Positions 36,403-48,855 of a stretch of DNA of 64,000 nt are shown piece by piece; positions within the stretch are counted from its first letter, which is position 1; each line of letters starts with the position of its first letter. The stretch spans positions 1 to 64,000 of the forward strand of contig JXTB01000864.1 of the NCBI GenBank assembly GCA_002914805.1, read 5' to 3'. Origin of the DNA: Parasponia andersonii (Eukaryota; Streptophyta; Magnoliopsida; Rosales; Cannabaceae). The notes below the pieces were generated by a model. The model ran no database searches, had not been told where the DNA came from, and saw nothing but the letters and a program-made list of their open reading frames with translations. Position numbers and translations under genes: made by a program.

Positions 36403-38487
36403 TTACTACTCCAAATAGGCAAACACCTGAAAGTAAGAGAAGTAGAGAGTAAGCATTCATATACTTAGAACTAATTTAATTATCTTTTTGAATGGATACA
36501 ATTTTACCAGTCTGTATGGTTAATACCTTTTCCAAACTCCATTTATAAAATAATTGATATTCCGAATAATCTCATATTCAAAACTAAAACCAAATCCACA
36601 TAATTGCACATATCATAAATCAACCAAGTATATGAGTGAGCTCTCATCCTCCCATCACGGCCCTGTAATACCTCTGTAGCAGAGGTATCCAGTATCCTGA
36701 TACTACCTATAGATGTATCAGCCAAAAACCAGCGCAGGGGCCTAGGTATTTCACCTAATGCTACAGGAACTTATTAGCGATCTAAACTACCATATAACTC
36801 AACTGTGTAATCCTATGGCATGTACAATATATAACAGGATATGTAATAATCATGTAAAATACAACCAAAACAATGCTTTAAAAATTCACTTGGTATTATT
36901 CTAGAATTTACTATAACATGGGTAGCTCTCTGTTGTATTATCCAATAATCACAATTTAAAAATATGTATATAAAATCACATAGTCTAATCCCAACATAAT
37001 CCAACAATTATCAACAATTTCTTAAATCATCGTAAAATCAAGATTTTTCATAAATGACTTTTAATGTAATTATAAATCAAAATAGATATAAAATCAGGTA
37101 ATCAAATTCTTACCTCAACAAAATAGCTATACTAAACTAACGACGCTTGAAGAAACTCCTCATGATCACTTGAGTACTCGAACGGTTATTTCGGGATCCC
37201 AGTAAGCTCACTTGAGAAAGTGACTTTTCCATCAGAGTCTCAGATGAAGAAATAGAAGTCATCACTAAATTTAGAGCACCTGAAAATGTTAAGTTAGATA
37301 CATACCTTGTTAAAAGTAGGTCTCAGGATGGGACCCATCCTATAGCACATAAAACAACACTATTTACGAGCCTCGGAATTTGTGCCATTTCAAAACATAA
37401 TAATATCGTATATCAAAACTCGTTTTTTGATCTCACTAAATCCAATTTTGAAATCAGAATTCAATTTCAGATCTCTAACCTTCAACGGGCTTTAAATATG
37501 AGAATTACAAAAATGTCTCTTTTTGGAATTAATTTGAAAAATATCAATTTTTTCAAAAGAATTAAAAAAAAAGCAACCCCGCCGAATAATTAAAAAAAAA
37601 ATCACTCCTGAAATATTTTAGAAAACATCATCATCACAGAATTACTTGGGAGAATATCACTTTTGAAAATATTTGAAAAAGTATCAACTTCATTGATTAT
37701 TTATAAAAAAATATCATTTTAGTAATAATATTTTAGAAAATAATAGTTTTCTAATCTCAGCCGAAAGTTCAAACTGAATAGTAATAAATCTCAATCCAAC
37801 ATTATGTCATTTTACAAAAATATCACTTTTCGTTTTGAATTAGGAAAGTACTACATTTTTCAATTCGAAAATTAGCACGCTTGCGGATATCATTTTAACT
37901 TCTACTAACCGTAATTATTCACGACTTTTAACTATCTTTTAACTCATATAATTATCTCGGATAAAATAATTACTTAACGAAAAAAATATAAAAATATGAC
38001 TCTTTAGAAACTTTGATAAAACGACCAAACAGTGAAACTCTTACTAGCGTCGATCTAATGGCCGAGATTGGTCAAGAAATGACGGCGATGATGAGACAAG
38101 TCTAACACTACCAGTGGTGTCGCAAAATGACGTCCAATAGAACTCTGGTGGTCGAAAAACACTACAAGAGGCAAAACTTTCCGAAGAAGATTTCTCTGGC
38201 GTCGGGGCTCAGTTTCTGACGTGGCTAGCGGTGTTGGATCCGTTGTCGGACATGATGGACATGGGCCAGCACATCTGGTGTCTAGGGTGGCTCTTTTTCT
38301 CCTTCTCTCGAGCCCTCTCTTGTTAAAAGAAGAAGAATTTGGGGCCTTTTAAACAATTTTTAGAAACTATAGGCCCTTAATAAAATATTCAAGATATTTT
38401 GTATAAATTAATCCGAAAATGCTTATTTACCAAATTCCCATTGGGTCAACAAGTACACTTATACCCATATTTGAATCAAGCTTTTAC

Positions 38488-39110
38488 AATTCTAGCATTG
38501 GAGACACATATGGTACTCTTTGTCGGCATTGAACTTCTATGCCTCGTATTTTATTGGAAACTTTAAGTTGCAAAAGTTAAGTTGATTTGTGGCCAGTGCT
38601 TGAAATTCCACAATGATTACGTCAACGAGTAAGATCTTCTTGACCTAGAACGTTACTATTTGGTTTGCCTATGATGAACTTCAAAGCGTTAGATCATTAA
38701 CTCGTCTAAGATTACTTGAAGTTGACAGATTATCGCCTTTGAAGTTTAAACATATGTTTGTTTTTAGAGAATGTCTTTTTAGATGATAAACTCCTGCATA
38801 ATCTGTTGTTAGGGTATTGTTCCCTTGAGAAGTTGCTCCTAAAAGAATGCTACGGTTACCCGAAAAAAACAAGAAGGAACAAAAGAAATGGCCTAAAGAG
38901 GAAAAACAACAACAACCAAAAATTTGGGTCCAAGGTCCAAGCAAAACAAGGAAAAGCAAGAAAAACCAAAAACCCCAAACCAGGAAGGGGGAAAATGGAG
39001 AAGAAGAAGGAATTTCCTTTAAATTGGAAAAAAGAAAAGGAAATAAGTAAACCCCAATTTTAATTTTTTTTTAAAAAAAAGAATGCTACGGATTTTTACT
39101 AGAAGAATTT
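38488..39110 (+). pseudogene. F-box/LRR pseudogene, 3' fragment
   Basis: It resumes the F-box copy broken at 33854: GGAGACACATATGGTACTCT matches 28942-28961 of the intact gene. LRR-like words (LLLGYCSLEKLLLKECYG) appear around 38800-38855. Several stops and shifts are present. At 38856 it is broken by an A/G-rich block, after which the same AAAAGAATGCTACGG words restart at 39077. Confidence 0.75.
38856..39076. other. A/G-rich, T-poor block between direct repeats
   Basis: AAAAGAATGCTACGG occurs at 38841-38855 and 39077-39091. Between them most of the sequence has very few T bases and many short homopolymers (AAAAAAAC, GGGGG, CCCC). The open frames of 67-101 codons here are products of this composition. 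It looks like noisy gap filling, but a simple-sequence expansion is not excluded. Confidence 0.6.
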
Positions 39111-40934
39111 TTTAAGTAATTTTATATAGGTGATGTGGCAATAAGGCTATTAACCTTTATAAAATTATTGAAGGTCTAATTATCACCAAAGGAAATTAGT
39201 TTTCCCACTACTGCCAATCCCTCAAATGGAAATATGAACACTAGACTTCACAAAATTTACTTGATTTGAAAAAAAAAAAACTTGACAAAACATATGATAT
39301 ATTGTAGGCACATATANAGTGCTATATAAGGTAACCTTAAGCTTTAGGATGTCTTTTCTAGCTAGTTCTCTTCTCCTGTTCAGCTTAGTTGTTTCGAACT
39401 CCTATATTTACATTTTAAGCTACCGCTTTAACCAATAGGTTGTTGATATATCGGGCTCGTGAACAAGTAGGCTATGGGCAGTGGGACGTGTACCGTTCGA
39501 TTCCCTTTTTACCAAGCTAATATGATATAAATTATGGGATAAATCCAATAAAAATCCACCACTTTTAGCATTCTAGCAAAAGAACCTATAAGGTATATTG
39601 AATAAAATCTTTAATTCGTATATTTATATCAAATCTCACCACCTGCATGTAAAAAGTAAAAATTGAGTTTGAAATTATTGAAGTAAAAAATATTTTACAG
39701 TTATTGTAATCAATACAAAATGAAAATTAAAAAGAAAAAAAATAGAGAGAAGGTGAAAGAAGAGTATTTTAATAGGATAATTTTTTTTATTTTTTAGGAT
39801 CTTTTAGCAAAATAACCAAATTTTGAGTATGTTTAGTAAATGTTTTTCCCTCTAGTCCAACCCCCAATGTTGTAGACAAATGACCAACATCTTAATTAGT
39901 GAGTATACCGAGCGTAAAATATGATGTACCCAGTATAAAATTAAATATACCCAGTACATAAACTAAACTCGATATATAAATAGATATATTAAATATAAAA
40001 ATATATATACTTGGCCATTTAGCTATAAAAAGAGAAAAATAAAAATTCACTAAAATGAAATATAAAAACAAGGCACACATTCTAATTTTCCCCTTTTTTT
40101 TTTTTTTTTCTTTTAAGTCTTATATTTTATAGTGTAAAAGTGTATAAATTGATCTTGGATTTTGTTATAGCAATACGTTTTCCCCCCCTAATTTGTGTCC
40201 CTTTTTTTCAAATAAATTGTTTTAAATAGTTTAAGCCCTTCTTTCTTCCTTTCTAACTTATATTATTTGATTTTCAACATTGAAAATACATTTTTCTATA
40301 AATTTAAACTTGATTTTGACTTTTTATAAGTTTTAATATGATTAAGCGTTTTTTAAAAAGCTTTTATACGTATCCTTTTTTATATGTAAACTACTTAAAT
40401 TACCCTTAAAAATTAAATGTAAAAACTATTTTGTTCCATTTCATAGTTTCTCTCCTCTCTCTCTAAGCATCACATGCAGAACTCCCTCTCCTCTCTCTTT
40501 CTAATCTCTTTCTCTTCTCTCTCGAATCATCATCTTTGTACCAGAATTGGTATTGATTTTGTGGTCAATTTGCCGAAAGAAAACAACATGTCGAAGACGA
40601 TTTTGCCAGAGAAGCTTGGACTCGATGCCATTGTTAAATGTTTAGGCACAACATCAAGCACGAGAGAGTAATTCAAGCTCTTTGCGCTTCCATTTTTGCT
40701 CTTTAGCTCTGATCTGTTCTTCGTTGCCTCTTTAAGAATGAATAGCTTCATTCAACTATTTAGTACTGTTTGTTTATATACAATTGTGATGAAATTATGA
40801 GCTTAGTTTCTTTTTAGTTGGAAATATGAACAATTAAAAAGAAATATTATATTTTGTTTATATTTCTTTTTAGTATGAAGAGCAATTCTTACGAAGGAAA
40901 CGAAATCACAAATCGACAGCTATTAAAAGAAAGT
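39111..40934. other. AT-rich stretch with little recognisable content
   Basis: A single N sits at 39317. At 39440-39530 GTTCGATTCCC resembles a pol III B box, but no convincing A box is seen. At 40440-40680 a CT-rich leader is followed by a short open frame (ATG 40588 within a 65-codon frame from 40474). I recognise no family, and it could be a first-exon relic. Confidence 0.4.
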
Positions 40935-40937
40935 TCT

Positions 40938-41475
40938 CACTACTAGAAAAATCATATTTTACGTCACTTTATATGTAATGTCTATTAGATACCACGTCTG
41001 ATGCCAAAGTGATGTGTAGGTGACCGATATAGTAAGTGGAGAGTTTTCACATCGGCATCACTTTAAAAGTGACGTGATAATATATTCTAAGGAATTTTTT
41101 CAATTCAAATTTGTTAAACTCCCTGGATTTCATTTACATTGGAAGAAAAATACAAGCAGACAACACTAGAACTATATTATAAAGTCCTAAAAATTCCTAC
41201 ATCAAATACCTTTAGAAGTGTAAAATAAGATTTGCTACTAAAATACTAATAATTAGGTCTTGGAATCAATACGAACTATATCAACCTATATTTATATGAA
41301 GTCATAAAATCTATAATACAAATGAGGAAATATGAATAAGCTTATCATATGAGATAATCCAAACCTCAGCAACCAATTTTCATGAACTGCATTTATGTTT
41401 TTCGTGTAGAAAGTGAGTCCATGAAATTATAAATTTAAAGAATAAGATTGTTAGAACATGAAACTTCTTTTTCTT
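40938..41475 (-). repeat. Left arm of the CACTA element
   Basis: CACTACTAGAAAAATC is followed by recurring short words around TCACTTT/AAAGTGA (40980-41075), as in subterminal regions. The arm continues at 49815 after the nested element. Confidence 0.65.
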
Positions 41476-41480
41476 GTTTT

Positions 41481-44044
41481 TGTAAAACTTAGATTTTGGG
41501 AGGGTAATTTGGACATTTTACCAATTTTCCAGATTAAATTTTGGAAGGATTAATTTGTAAAAGTTTTGCACAGAAGGACTAAATTGCAATCTTTGGAGGA
41601 CTAAATTGATAGAGATTTGAAATTTGGAGACTTATGTGTAATTTTTAAAAAATTGCACTGTCCCATTCAAAACAGGTCAAGTGGCCTATTCACTTATTTC
41701 TCTATCTTCTTCTCTCTCTCTCTCTCCTCGAAACACTCTCTCTCTCGGATCTCCCTCGGCCGAAGGAGGATCACCACCGCAACTCGCCACCCAGGCGTCG
41801 TCCGGCCACCAGACTGCGGGCGGAGCTCCTCCAGGCCGCCAAGAACTAACGTCGGCCAGCTGTAGGGTCACCGGAAGTACTACTATTGCCGGAGAAGAAA
41901 AAGTAGCCGTTTCGATTTTTTGGCCTCCAGCGAAGATTCTGGCATCCATTCCACCTCCAACTGGTCTCGTTGGATTCGTCTCGTCGCAAGGATCATCAAG
42001 GTATATATATCCCAATCCTATTTTGTCCGGATTGAAAGTTGCCATTTTTGGGTATTTTGAGTTTAAGTTTGACTTTTTGATCTAGCTGTTGGATTGTGTT
42101 TTTGTTGTCATTTTTGGATTGTACTCAGAAAATGGAGAAGTTTGATATATATTGCCTATGTTTGGTGACTGGCACAGAAATCGAGTTCGGATAGTCGAGA
42201 TTTGCCTCGATTTACGTGCCACCGGCCCGGTGTGGGCCCGGACTCGAATTGGACAATTTATATGTCTAATCTAGCTATTTTGGGTACTAGGAATTCAGCG
42301 AAGAAGTCAATTTGTGGAATTGAATCTCCGTTGAGAAGTTAGTTTTCGCAAGAGGACGATCGAGGATTTGGAATTGGTTCCCGACCCTCCGGGTGATCGT
42401 CAACGACACCTTGAGGATTCAATAGTGTGGTATTGCTATTCGACCGAGGTAGGGATTCAATTACCTCTGTTTTAAATCGTTTTCGAATAAAACTTACTTT
42501 CTGCAATATATGAGAACAAATGTGATTTCTAGACTATTTNTGGTGACTGGCACAGAAATCGAGTTCGGATAGTCGAGATTTGCCTCGATTTACGTGCCAC
42601 CGGCCCGGTGTGGGCCCGGACTCGAATTGGACAATTTATATGTCTAATCTAGCTATTTTGGGTACTAGGAATTCAGCGAAGAAGTCAATTTGTGGAATTG
42701 AATCTCCGTTGAGAAGTTAGTTTTCGCAAGAGGACGATCGAGGATTTGGAATTGGTTCCCGACCCTCCGGGTGATCGTCAACGACACCTTGAGGATTCAA
42801 TAGTGTGGTATTGCTATTCGACCGAGGTAGGGATTCAATTACCTCTGTTTTAAATCGTTTTCGAATAAAACTTACTTTCTGCAATATATGAGAACAAATG
42901 TGATTTCTAGACTATTTAAATATCTGTGATGGGAGTTAGTTACATGCGATCTACACTGTATTGCTCTGGGAATTTTCTGAGTGCAGGTTATTTTGGGTAT
43001 ATTAAAAATATGACTATTATGCTGCCCGTTTTTCTATAAAAACCTAGTATGCTGATTTTACTGAAAAACAAGAGCATGATTATTTTCACACTTCAGTTCT
43101 GTATTGCACGTGTCAATCATACATGAGCACCGTATTAGCATTGTGGGTTTACAGTGTGGCGCTGCATACCCCACTGTTGGTGAGAGTTTGTAAACTCGCG
43201 CCGGGTTTTATTACTTCTGATTACCTCTCTATTTGGCAGGCGTAGGCAATTGGGTTGTCCCTCCAGATTTGGTAGGCGACACATAGGTGTCCCCTCTGGG
43301 TATGGGCTTAGGTATCAGGCAGGTTGTTAGGCGTACTTTAGGCATACTTAGTACCATTATCCTGGGTTTCCACAGATGAGAATATGAGAGCTCATGGGTA
43401 TAGGTTGATTTGTGTTATGTGCATATGGATTGAATGATTTTGATTATACTGCTTTTATATATATGGATTTCCGATTTGGATTATATATGTATGTATGTTT
43501 TGGACTAAACTAACCATGCAAGAATTTTCCATCACTAAAATGTTTTCGACTGGGTAATTGTTTTTCCTACTAGGCATGTTATGCTCACCCCTTTACCTTC
43601 TTCCTCAGGTGGTATCCAGTGCGATCTCGGTGATCAAGAAGAGTAAGAGGTCATCTTGATTGCAGTTCGTCTCTTAGTAATGCTAGAAGCTTGTTGTCTT
43701 GGTGTTTGGTTTGTTTGGGCTTTGTAGTAGCATTGAACCAAGAGTTACTATTTTCTATTTTGTCTGTGAACCTATGTATGTTATTCTGGGATTTAAGTTT
43801 CATTGTGGATGACGATGTTGCTTGGAACTATATTTGATTTCACGTTTTTAAATAATTATTCAATCTATGTTTAATGGTGTATACGAACTATGAGAGTGGT
43901 TCACGGGATGAAATTCCAATTATTTTATTTAAATAGACCGTTTTATAAAAACTAGAACTTTTGACACTTTTCAAATAAATTAAGGAATTTCCCACCTTTG
44001 TGAAATTCCACTTCTGCCACTAGCCTGGGTTTTGGGTCGTGATA
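41481..44044 (+). repeat. 5' LTR of the second Tekay element
   Basis: It starts TGTAAAACTTAG and ends GTCGTGATA. It contains a CT-rich leader near 41700-41760, a GC-rich stretch 41755-41960, and a GCTCACCCC region near 43580. The block 42163-42539 is repeated exactly at 42541-42917 around a single N. Confidence 0.93.
42163..42917. other. Exact 377 bp direct duplication around a single N: probable assembly artefact
   Basis: 42163-42539 and 42541-42917 appear identical throughout, separated only by N at 42540. This is typical of two overlapping contig ends joined without merging. The shorter 3' LTR cannot test it because that region is deleted there. Confidence 0.9.
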
Positions 44045-44052
44045 GATGTTTT

Positions 44053-44065
44053 TGGTATCAGAGCT
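44053..44065 (+). promoter_or_regulatory. Primer-binding site of the second Tekay element
   Basis: TGGTATCAGAGCT, 8 bases after the LTR end, matches the initiator-methionine tRNA type well. Confidence 0.88.
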
Positions 44066-44178
44066 TTGAGTTTAACTTCTCGGACGTATCACCATTAAAC
44101 TAGGTTGAAGTTGTTTTTATGGCAAGCGTGGATCATTATCTCACTAACAGTTTGGCATATTGTTTCAGACTAGTAAGG

Positions 44179-45370
44179 ATGCCTCCTAGAAGAGTTTCGA
44201 GGTACTAGCCGGGTGCCTAACCTCCTCATCCGGATTTTACTCATCTGATCGAGGCAATGTAGACTATCAGCCTCCAGCTCCAAGGGAACGACAGTTGGAT
44301 CAGGCTGATCATCTCCAACGGTTCATGTGTCTTCAACCAGGGCAGTTTGATTGTAGATCAGAAGCTTTCATGATAATTACTTGGTTACGTGAGATGGAGA
44401 GACACTTTCGGGCCCTTGGTACTCCGGTTGAGTTTTGGGCTGAGTTTGCCGTTACCCGTTTGACGGGAAGTGCCATTCATTGGTGGGAGACAGTGGAATG
44501 GATACAAGATGTAGCGGGATTGACTTGGGAAGTCTTTGAATGGATTTTTAAGGCCCAGTATGCCAATGAGGATCAGCAAGATGAAGTTGTGAACTAGTTT
44601 GAGACGTTAATTCAAGGTAACAGAACGATGAATGAGTACCTGATAGAGTTTATTGAGTTGGCAAATGTTGCTCTTGGACCGGGTACGAGTGAGAATTACC
44701 GAGTTGCCAAGTTCAAGACTCGTCTGAATCGGAACATTTTCAACAAGATTGGTACTCAAACCTTCTATACTCTTTCTGAGATTGCAGTGGCTGCCCAGCA
44801 GAAAGAGGCCATCGAAGAAGGATTAGATTCCAGGACGAACCAGCGGAGAGGTAATGACAGACTAGCCACTAGAAGGAACCAGGGGCAGTGGTCAGCCCAG
44901 GGTACTCCAAAGAGTGGGAGCTCAAACAGCCATGGTTCTTCAAAAGGTGGCAGAGGCAGTCTGTATGGAGGATGTTTTGTTTGTGGCCAGCCGGGTCATC
45001 GGAAGAGGGAGTGTCCCAACTGTCTACAGAAATCTCCTCTTTCTCAGGGAAGATGGTAGAGGAGCCAGTCCGGTTCTATTTCTTATCAGAACACTCAAGC
45101 AAGGCCACAACAGTCACAGGGTGCTTCGCAGGCTTTTACTTCCCCTCAACCTTACCAGCATCAGTACCGCCCTCAGGGTTTTCCTCAAAACTTTCAGGCT
45201 CCTCAGGCCTCAGGGAGTCAGGGTGGGCGTGGATATGGTAGTAGTGGTCCAGGATCCAGCAGTAGTCGTCCTGTTCAGGGAAGAGGCAACAAGAGGAAAG
45301 TGAAGGTGATTTGCCAAACCTATGCTTTTACTGGGGCAGACGACACTCAGGATTGCACCGGTTGAGGTGT
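44179..45370 (+). pseudogene. gag of the second Tekay element (broken)
   Basis: ATG at 44179 opens MPPRRVSRY, followed at once by a stop. The gag domain is then readable in two long segments (44295-44597 and 44628-45059), divided by a TAG at 44595-44597. An intact CCHC knuckle lies at 44973-45014 (C-x2-C-x4-H-x4-C). A Q/S/G-rich linker follows. Confidence 0.88.
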
Positions 45371-45389
45371 TGTTGACAGTATAATCCTT

Positions 45390-48300
45390 TTTTCACACTT
45401 TTGGGCATATGTTTTGTTTGATACTGATGCATCTCATTCATTCATATCCTTGTTGTTTGCTCAACTAATGGGGTTGGAATTTTCTGATTTGGATTATGTA
45501 TCGACGTTGGGTACACCTTTGGGAGGAGTAGCCGATGTGTCTAGTGTGTGTAAGTCTTATCAGGTTGTGGTTGGTGATAGGAAGTTGCTTACTGATTTGT
45601 TTGTGTCGCCGATGGGACAGTACGACGTGATACTTGGTATGGATTGATTGTCAAAGTATCGAGCCGTTATGGACTGTCGGACGAAGTGGGTGACTCTTTT
45701 TCCTAGTGATGGATATCCTATTGTCTATCAGGCTGGGATGAGTTCGTTGAAGCCTAGTCCTGTTCTGAAAGCATGCATGGGTGGAAGAAAGAAACTCGAG
45801 TATTATGGGAACTTGTTTGCCATGGATGGCGAGCTAAGGACAGACGATCAAGACCTATGGATTCCGATGATGTGTGAGTATTCGGAGGTGTTTCCTGAAG
45901 ACTTACCAGAGTTACCACTAGATAGGGAGATCGAGTTCTATATTGAACTAGTTCCTGGATCTCAGCCAGTTTCTATTCCATCCAGTTTCTATTCCAGCCT
46001 ATTGCATGGCACCTGCTGAGATGGAAGAATTAAGAGAACAATTGGACGATTTGCTTTCCAAGGGCTTTATTCGCAGTAGCACTTCTCCTTGGGGTGCTCC
46101 TGTTTTGTTTGTGAAGAAAGCTAATGGTTCATTGAGACTTTGTGTAGATTACCGAAAGTTGAATCAGTTGACAGTGAAGAACAAATATCCTTTACCAATG
46201 ATAAATGAGTTGTTTAATTAACTCGGTGGTTTGAGGTTCTTCTCTAAGATCGATTTGAGATCTGGTTGTCATCAGTTGAAGATAAGAGAGGATGATATAC
46301 GTAAGACAACATTCAGAAATTGATATGGTCACTTTGAGTTTCTGGTGATACCATTTGGTTTAACGAATGCACCTGTAGCCTTTATGGATCTCATGAATTG
46401 GATTTTCAGGCCGTTTTTGGATCATTTTGTGGTTGTGTTCATATATGACGTCTTGGTGTCTTCCAAGACTCGAGAAGAGCATGCCCAACATCTAGGGAAA
46501 ATACTTAAAACCTTTTTGAGATCATCAGTTGTATGCCAAGAAATCGAAGTGTGACTTTTGGATATCAGAAGTGAAGTTCTTGGACCATGTGATTTCTCAC
46601 AGATGTATTTTAGTTGATCCTGCTAAGATCGAAGCTATCTTGGAATGGGAAAGACCAAGAAATATGACAGAGGTACGTAGTTTCCTTGGATTGGTAGGCT
46701 ACTACTGTCGTTTTGTGCAAGATTTCTCAAGAATTACTTTGCCTTTGACGAAGTTGACCAGGAAGGATGTTAAGTTTGTTTGGGATCATGAAAGTGAAGA
46801 AGCTTTTGTTAGGTTGAAGTAGAGTTTGACCACCGCACCAGTTCTTACTGTTCTTGACAGTAACGAGCCTTATGTGATATATACCGATGCTTCAAAGACG
46901 AGTTTGGGATGTGTCTTGATGCAGAATGGTCGAGTTATAGCTTATGCTTCTCATCAGTTGAAGCCACATGAAAGGAACTATCCCACCCATGATCTGGAGC
47001 TTGCAGCAGTGATCTTTGCCTTGAAGATTTGGTGATGTTACTTGTATAGTGTGAAGTTCGACATATTCTCCGATCATAAGAGTTTGAAGTATCTCTTTAC
47101 TCAGAAGGATCTGAACTTGAGACAGCAAAGATGAGTTGAGTATATGGAAAATTATGACTTCGAACTACATTATCATCCTGGTAAGGCCAATGTTGTAGCT
47201 GATGCACTGAATAGGAAGCCTTGTGGTGCACTAGCTGCACTGGTATTTGAAGATTGGAGGAACTCGGTTACGATTGATGACTACAACTTGTAGTAATTCG
47301 AGAATGAAGGGGTTGCTTGCTTGAGCAATATTATGATTTCACCATCACTTCTCTAGACTATCCAACAGAGTCAGTGGCAAGACATGGAGTTGAGGACAAT
47401 CTGGAACGGATTTCAGAATGGTGAACAGTCAGTTGGTTGGAGCACTAACAGAGAAGGGTTTTTGCTTTTCAATAGGAAGTTGGCTGTAGCTGATGATCCT
47501 AATCTTCGAGAAACCATTCTAACTGAGGCTCACAAATCAAGGTTCGCAGTACATCCGGGTAGTACCAAGATGTACTGGGACTTGAAGCGGCAGTATTGGT
47601 GGAAAGGAATGAAGAAGGAGGTAGCTACCTTTGTGGCTAAGTATTTGACTTGTCAATGAGTCAAGGCTGAACACCAGAGGCTAGCTAGATTACTTTAGCC
47701 GTTGCCAATTCCAGAATGGAAGTGGGACAAGATCACGATGGACTTCGTGACCTGTTTGCCAAAGACCTTGAGAAAGAATGATGCAGTTTGGATGATAATC
47801 GATCGGTTGATAAAGAGTGCTCACTTTATACCGATCCGGATGGACTACTCATTTACTAAGCTCAGTAGACTGTATATGGAGAACATCATACGCTTACATG
47901 GTGTGCCTTCAAGCATAGTCTTCGACAGAGATCCAAGATTCACTTCTAAGTCTTAGAGAGCTTGCAGAAAGCGTTTGGTATACAGTTGGATATCAGTACA
48001 GCTCACCATCCTGAGACAGACAGTCAGTCTGAAAGGACCATTCAGATTCTTGAGGACATGCTACGTTGTTGCATACTGAACTTTGGTGGGAATTGGGATG
48101 ATCATCTTCCTTTGGTGGAATTTGCTTATAATAACAATTACCAGACCAGTGTGGGTGTGGCTCCATATACAGTGTTATATGGAAGGCCGTGTAGATCGCC
48201 TTTGTGTTGGGTGGAACCCGAAGAGCGTGTTACTCTTAGACCTGAGTTGATTGAAGAGACTACTAAGAAGATCAAGGGTATCCAAGAGAGACTCAAAGAA

Positions 48301-48800
48301 ATTCAGAGTCATCAGAAGAGTTATGCTGACCCGAAGAGGCGTGAGGTAGAGTTCGATACTGGTAATTCCGTATTCTTAAAAGTGACTCCAAGGCGAGGAG
48401 TGACAAGATTTGGGGTTAAGGGTAAGTTTGCTCCAAAGTATATTGGTCTCTTTGAGATCACTGAGAGAATTGGACCAGTGGTGTATCACTTATATCTGCC
48501 TGCATAATTGGGTCACGTGCATAATGTGTTTCACTTGTCGATGTTGAAGAAGTACACGCCAGACCCATCTCATATTGTTCAGTACGTACATGTACCGATC
48601 CAAGAAGATGTGTCCTATGAAGAGCAACTGTTCGTTTGTTGGCTAGAGAGTTAAAGGTGCTTCGCAACATAGAGATTCCACTTGTCAAGTTGCTTTGAGA
48701 ATATCACAAAGAAGACGAGGCTACTTGGGAACTCGAGACGGAGATGTACGAGAAGTACCCTCATTTGTTTGACCTTCAGTCAGAAGTTGTATTGTGATAT
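45390..48800 (+). pseudogene. pol of the second Tekay element (broken)
   Basis: Protease: the motif reads DTDAS at 45420-45434, losing the conserved glycine. A TGG-to-TGA change stops the frame at 45645-45647. A tandem 16 bp duplication at 45966-45997 shifts the frame just before RT. The RT catalytic box reads FIYD near 46440 where FIDD or YVDD is expected. RNase H, with [12 protein letters not shown] near 46884, ends in stops after 47030. Integrase is long and mostly open (47384-48507), with DRDPRFTS and NGG-type core blocks. A chromodomain-like tail lies at about 48600-48790. Confidence 0.9.
45966..45997 (+). repeat. 16 bp tandem duplication causing a frameshift in pol
   Basis: CCAGTTTCTATTCCAT and CCAGTTTCTATTCCAG lie back to back. 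The related first element has the word once (TTTCTATCCCTGC near 2700). Sixteen extra bases shift the frame by one. Confidence 0.9.
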
Positions 48801-48842
48801 AAACCTTGACTTGTACTTTGAATTTCGCGACGAAATTCTTTT

Positions 48843-48855
48843 AAGGAGGGGAGAA
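48843..48855 (+). promoter_or_regulatory. Polypurine tract of the second Tekay element
   Basis: AAGGAGGGGAGAA lies directly before the TGTAAAAACCC start of the 3' LTR. Confidence 0.88.

Larger units (their letters stand above)
33855..38487 (-). mobile_element. Solo Tekay-type LTR inside the F-box pseudogene
   Basis: Its ends are TGTCACAACG on the left and AAGCTTTTACA on the right, the inverted LTR termini. ATTCA (33850-33854) and ATTCT (38488-38492) form a duplication with one mismatch. Its right two thirds (36410-38487) follow the minus-strand LTRs at 9823-15489. It is itself interrupted by the solo LTR at 34540-36402; without that it is about 2.8 kb, which includes the 105 bp repeats. Confidence 0.82.

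Noticed and set aside
38758..39063. Open frames of 101 and 67 codons rich in K, N and R
   Set aside because: They are created by the T-poor A/G-rich block, which looks artefactual and breaks a pseudogene.
39440..39530. Possible second SINE (GTTCGATTCCC like a B box)
   Set aside because: No credible A box at the right spacing and no flanking duplication.
41681..42085. 134-codon open frame
   Set aside because: Lies in the 5' LTR leader of the second Tekay element; the matching frame in the 3' LTR diverges.
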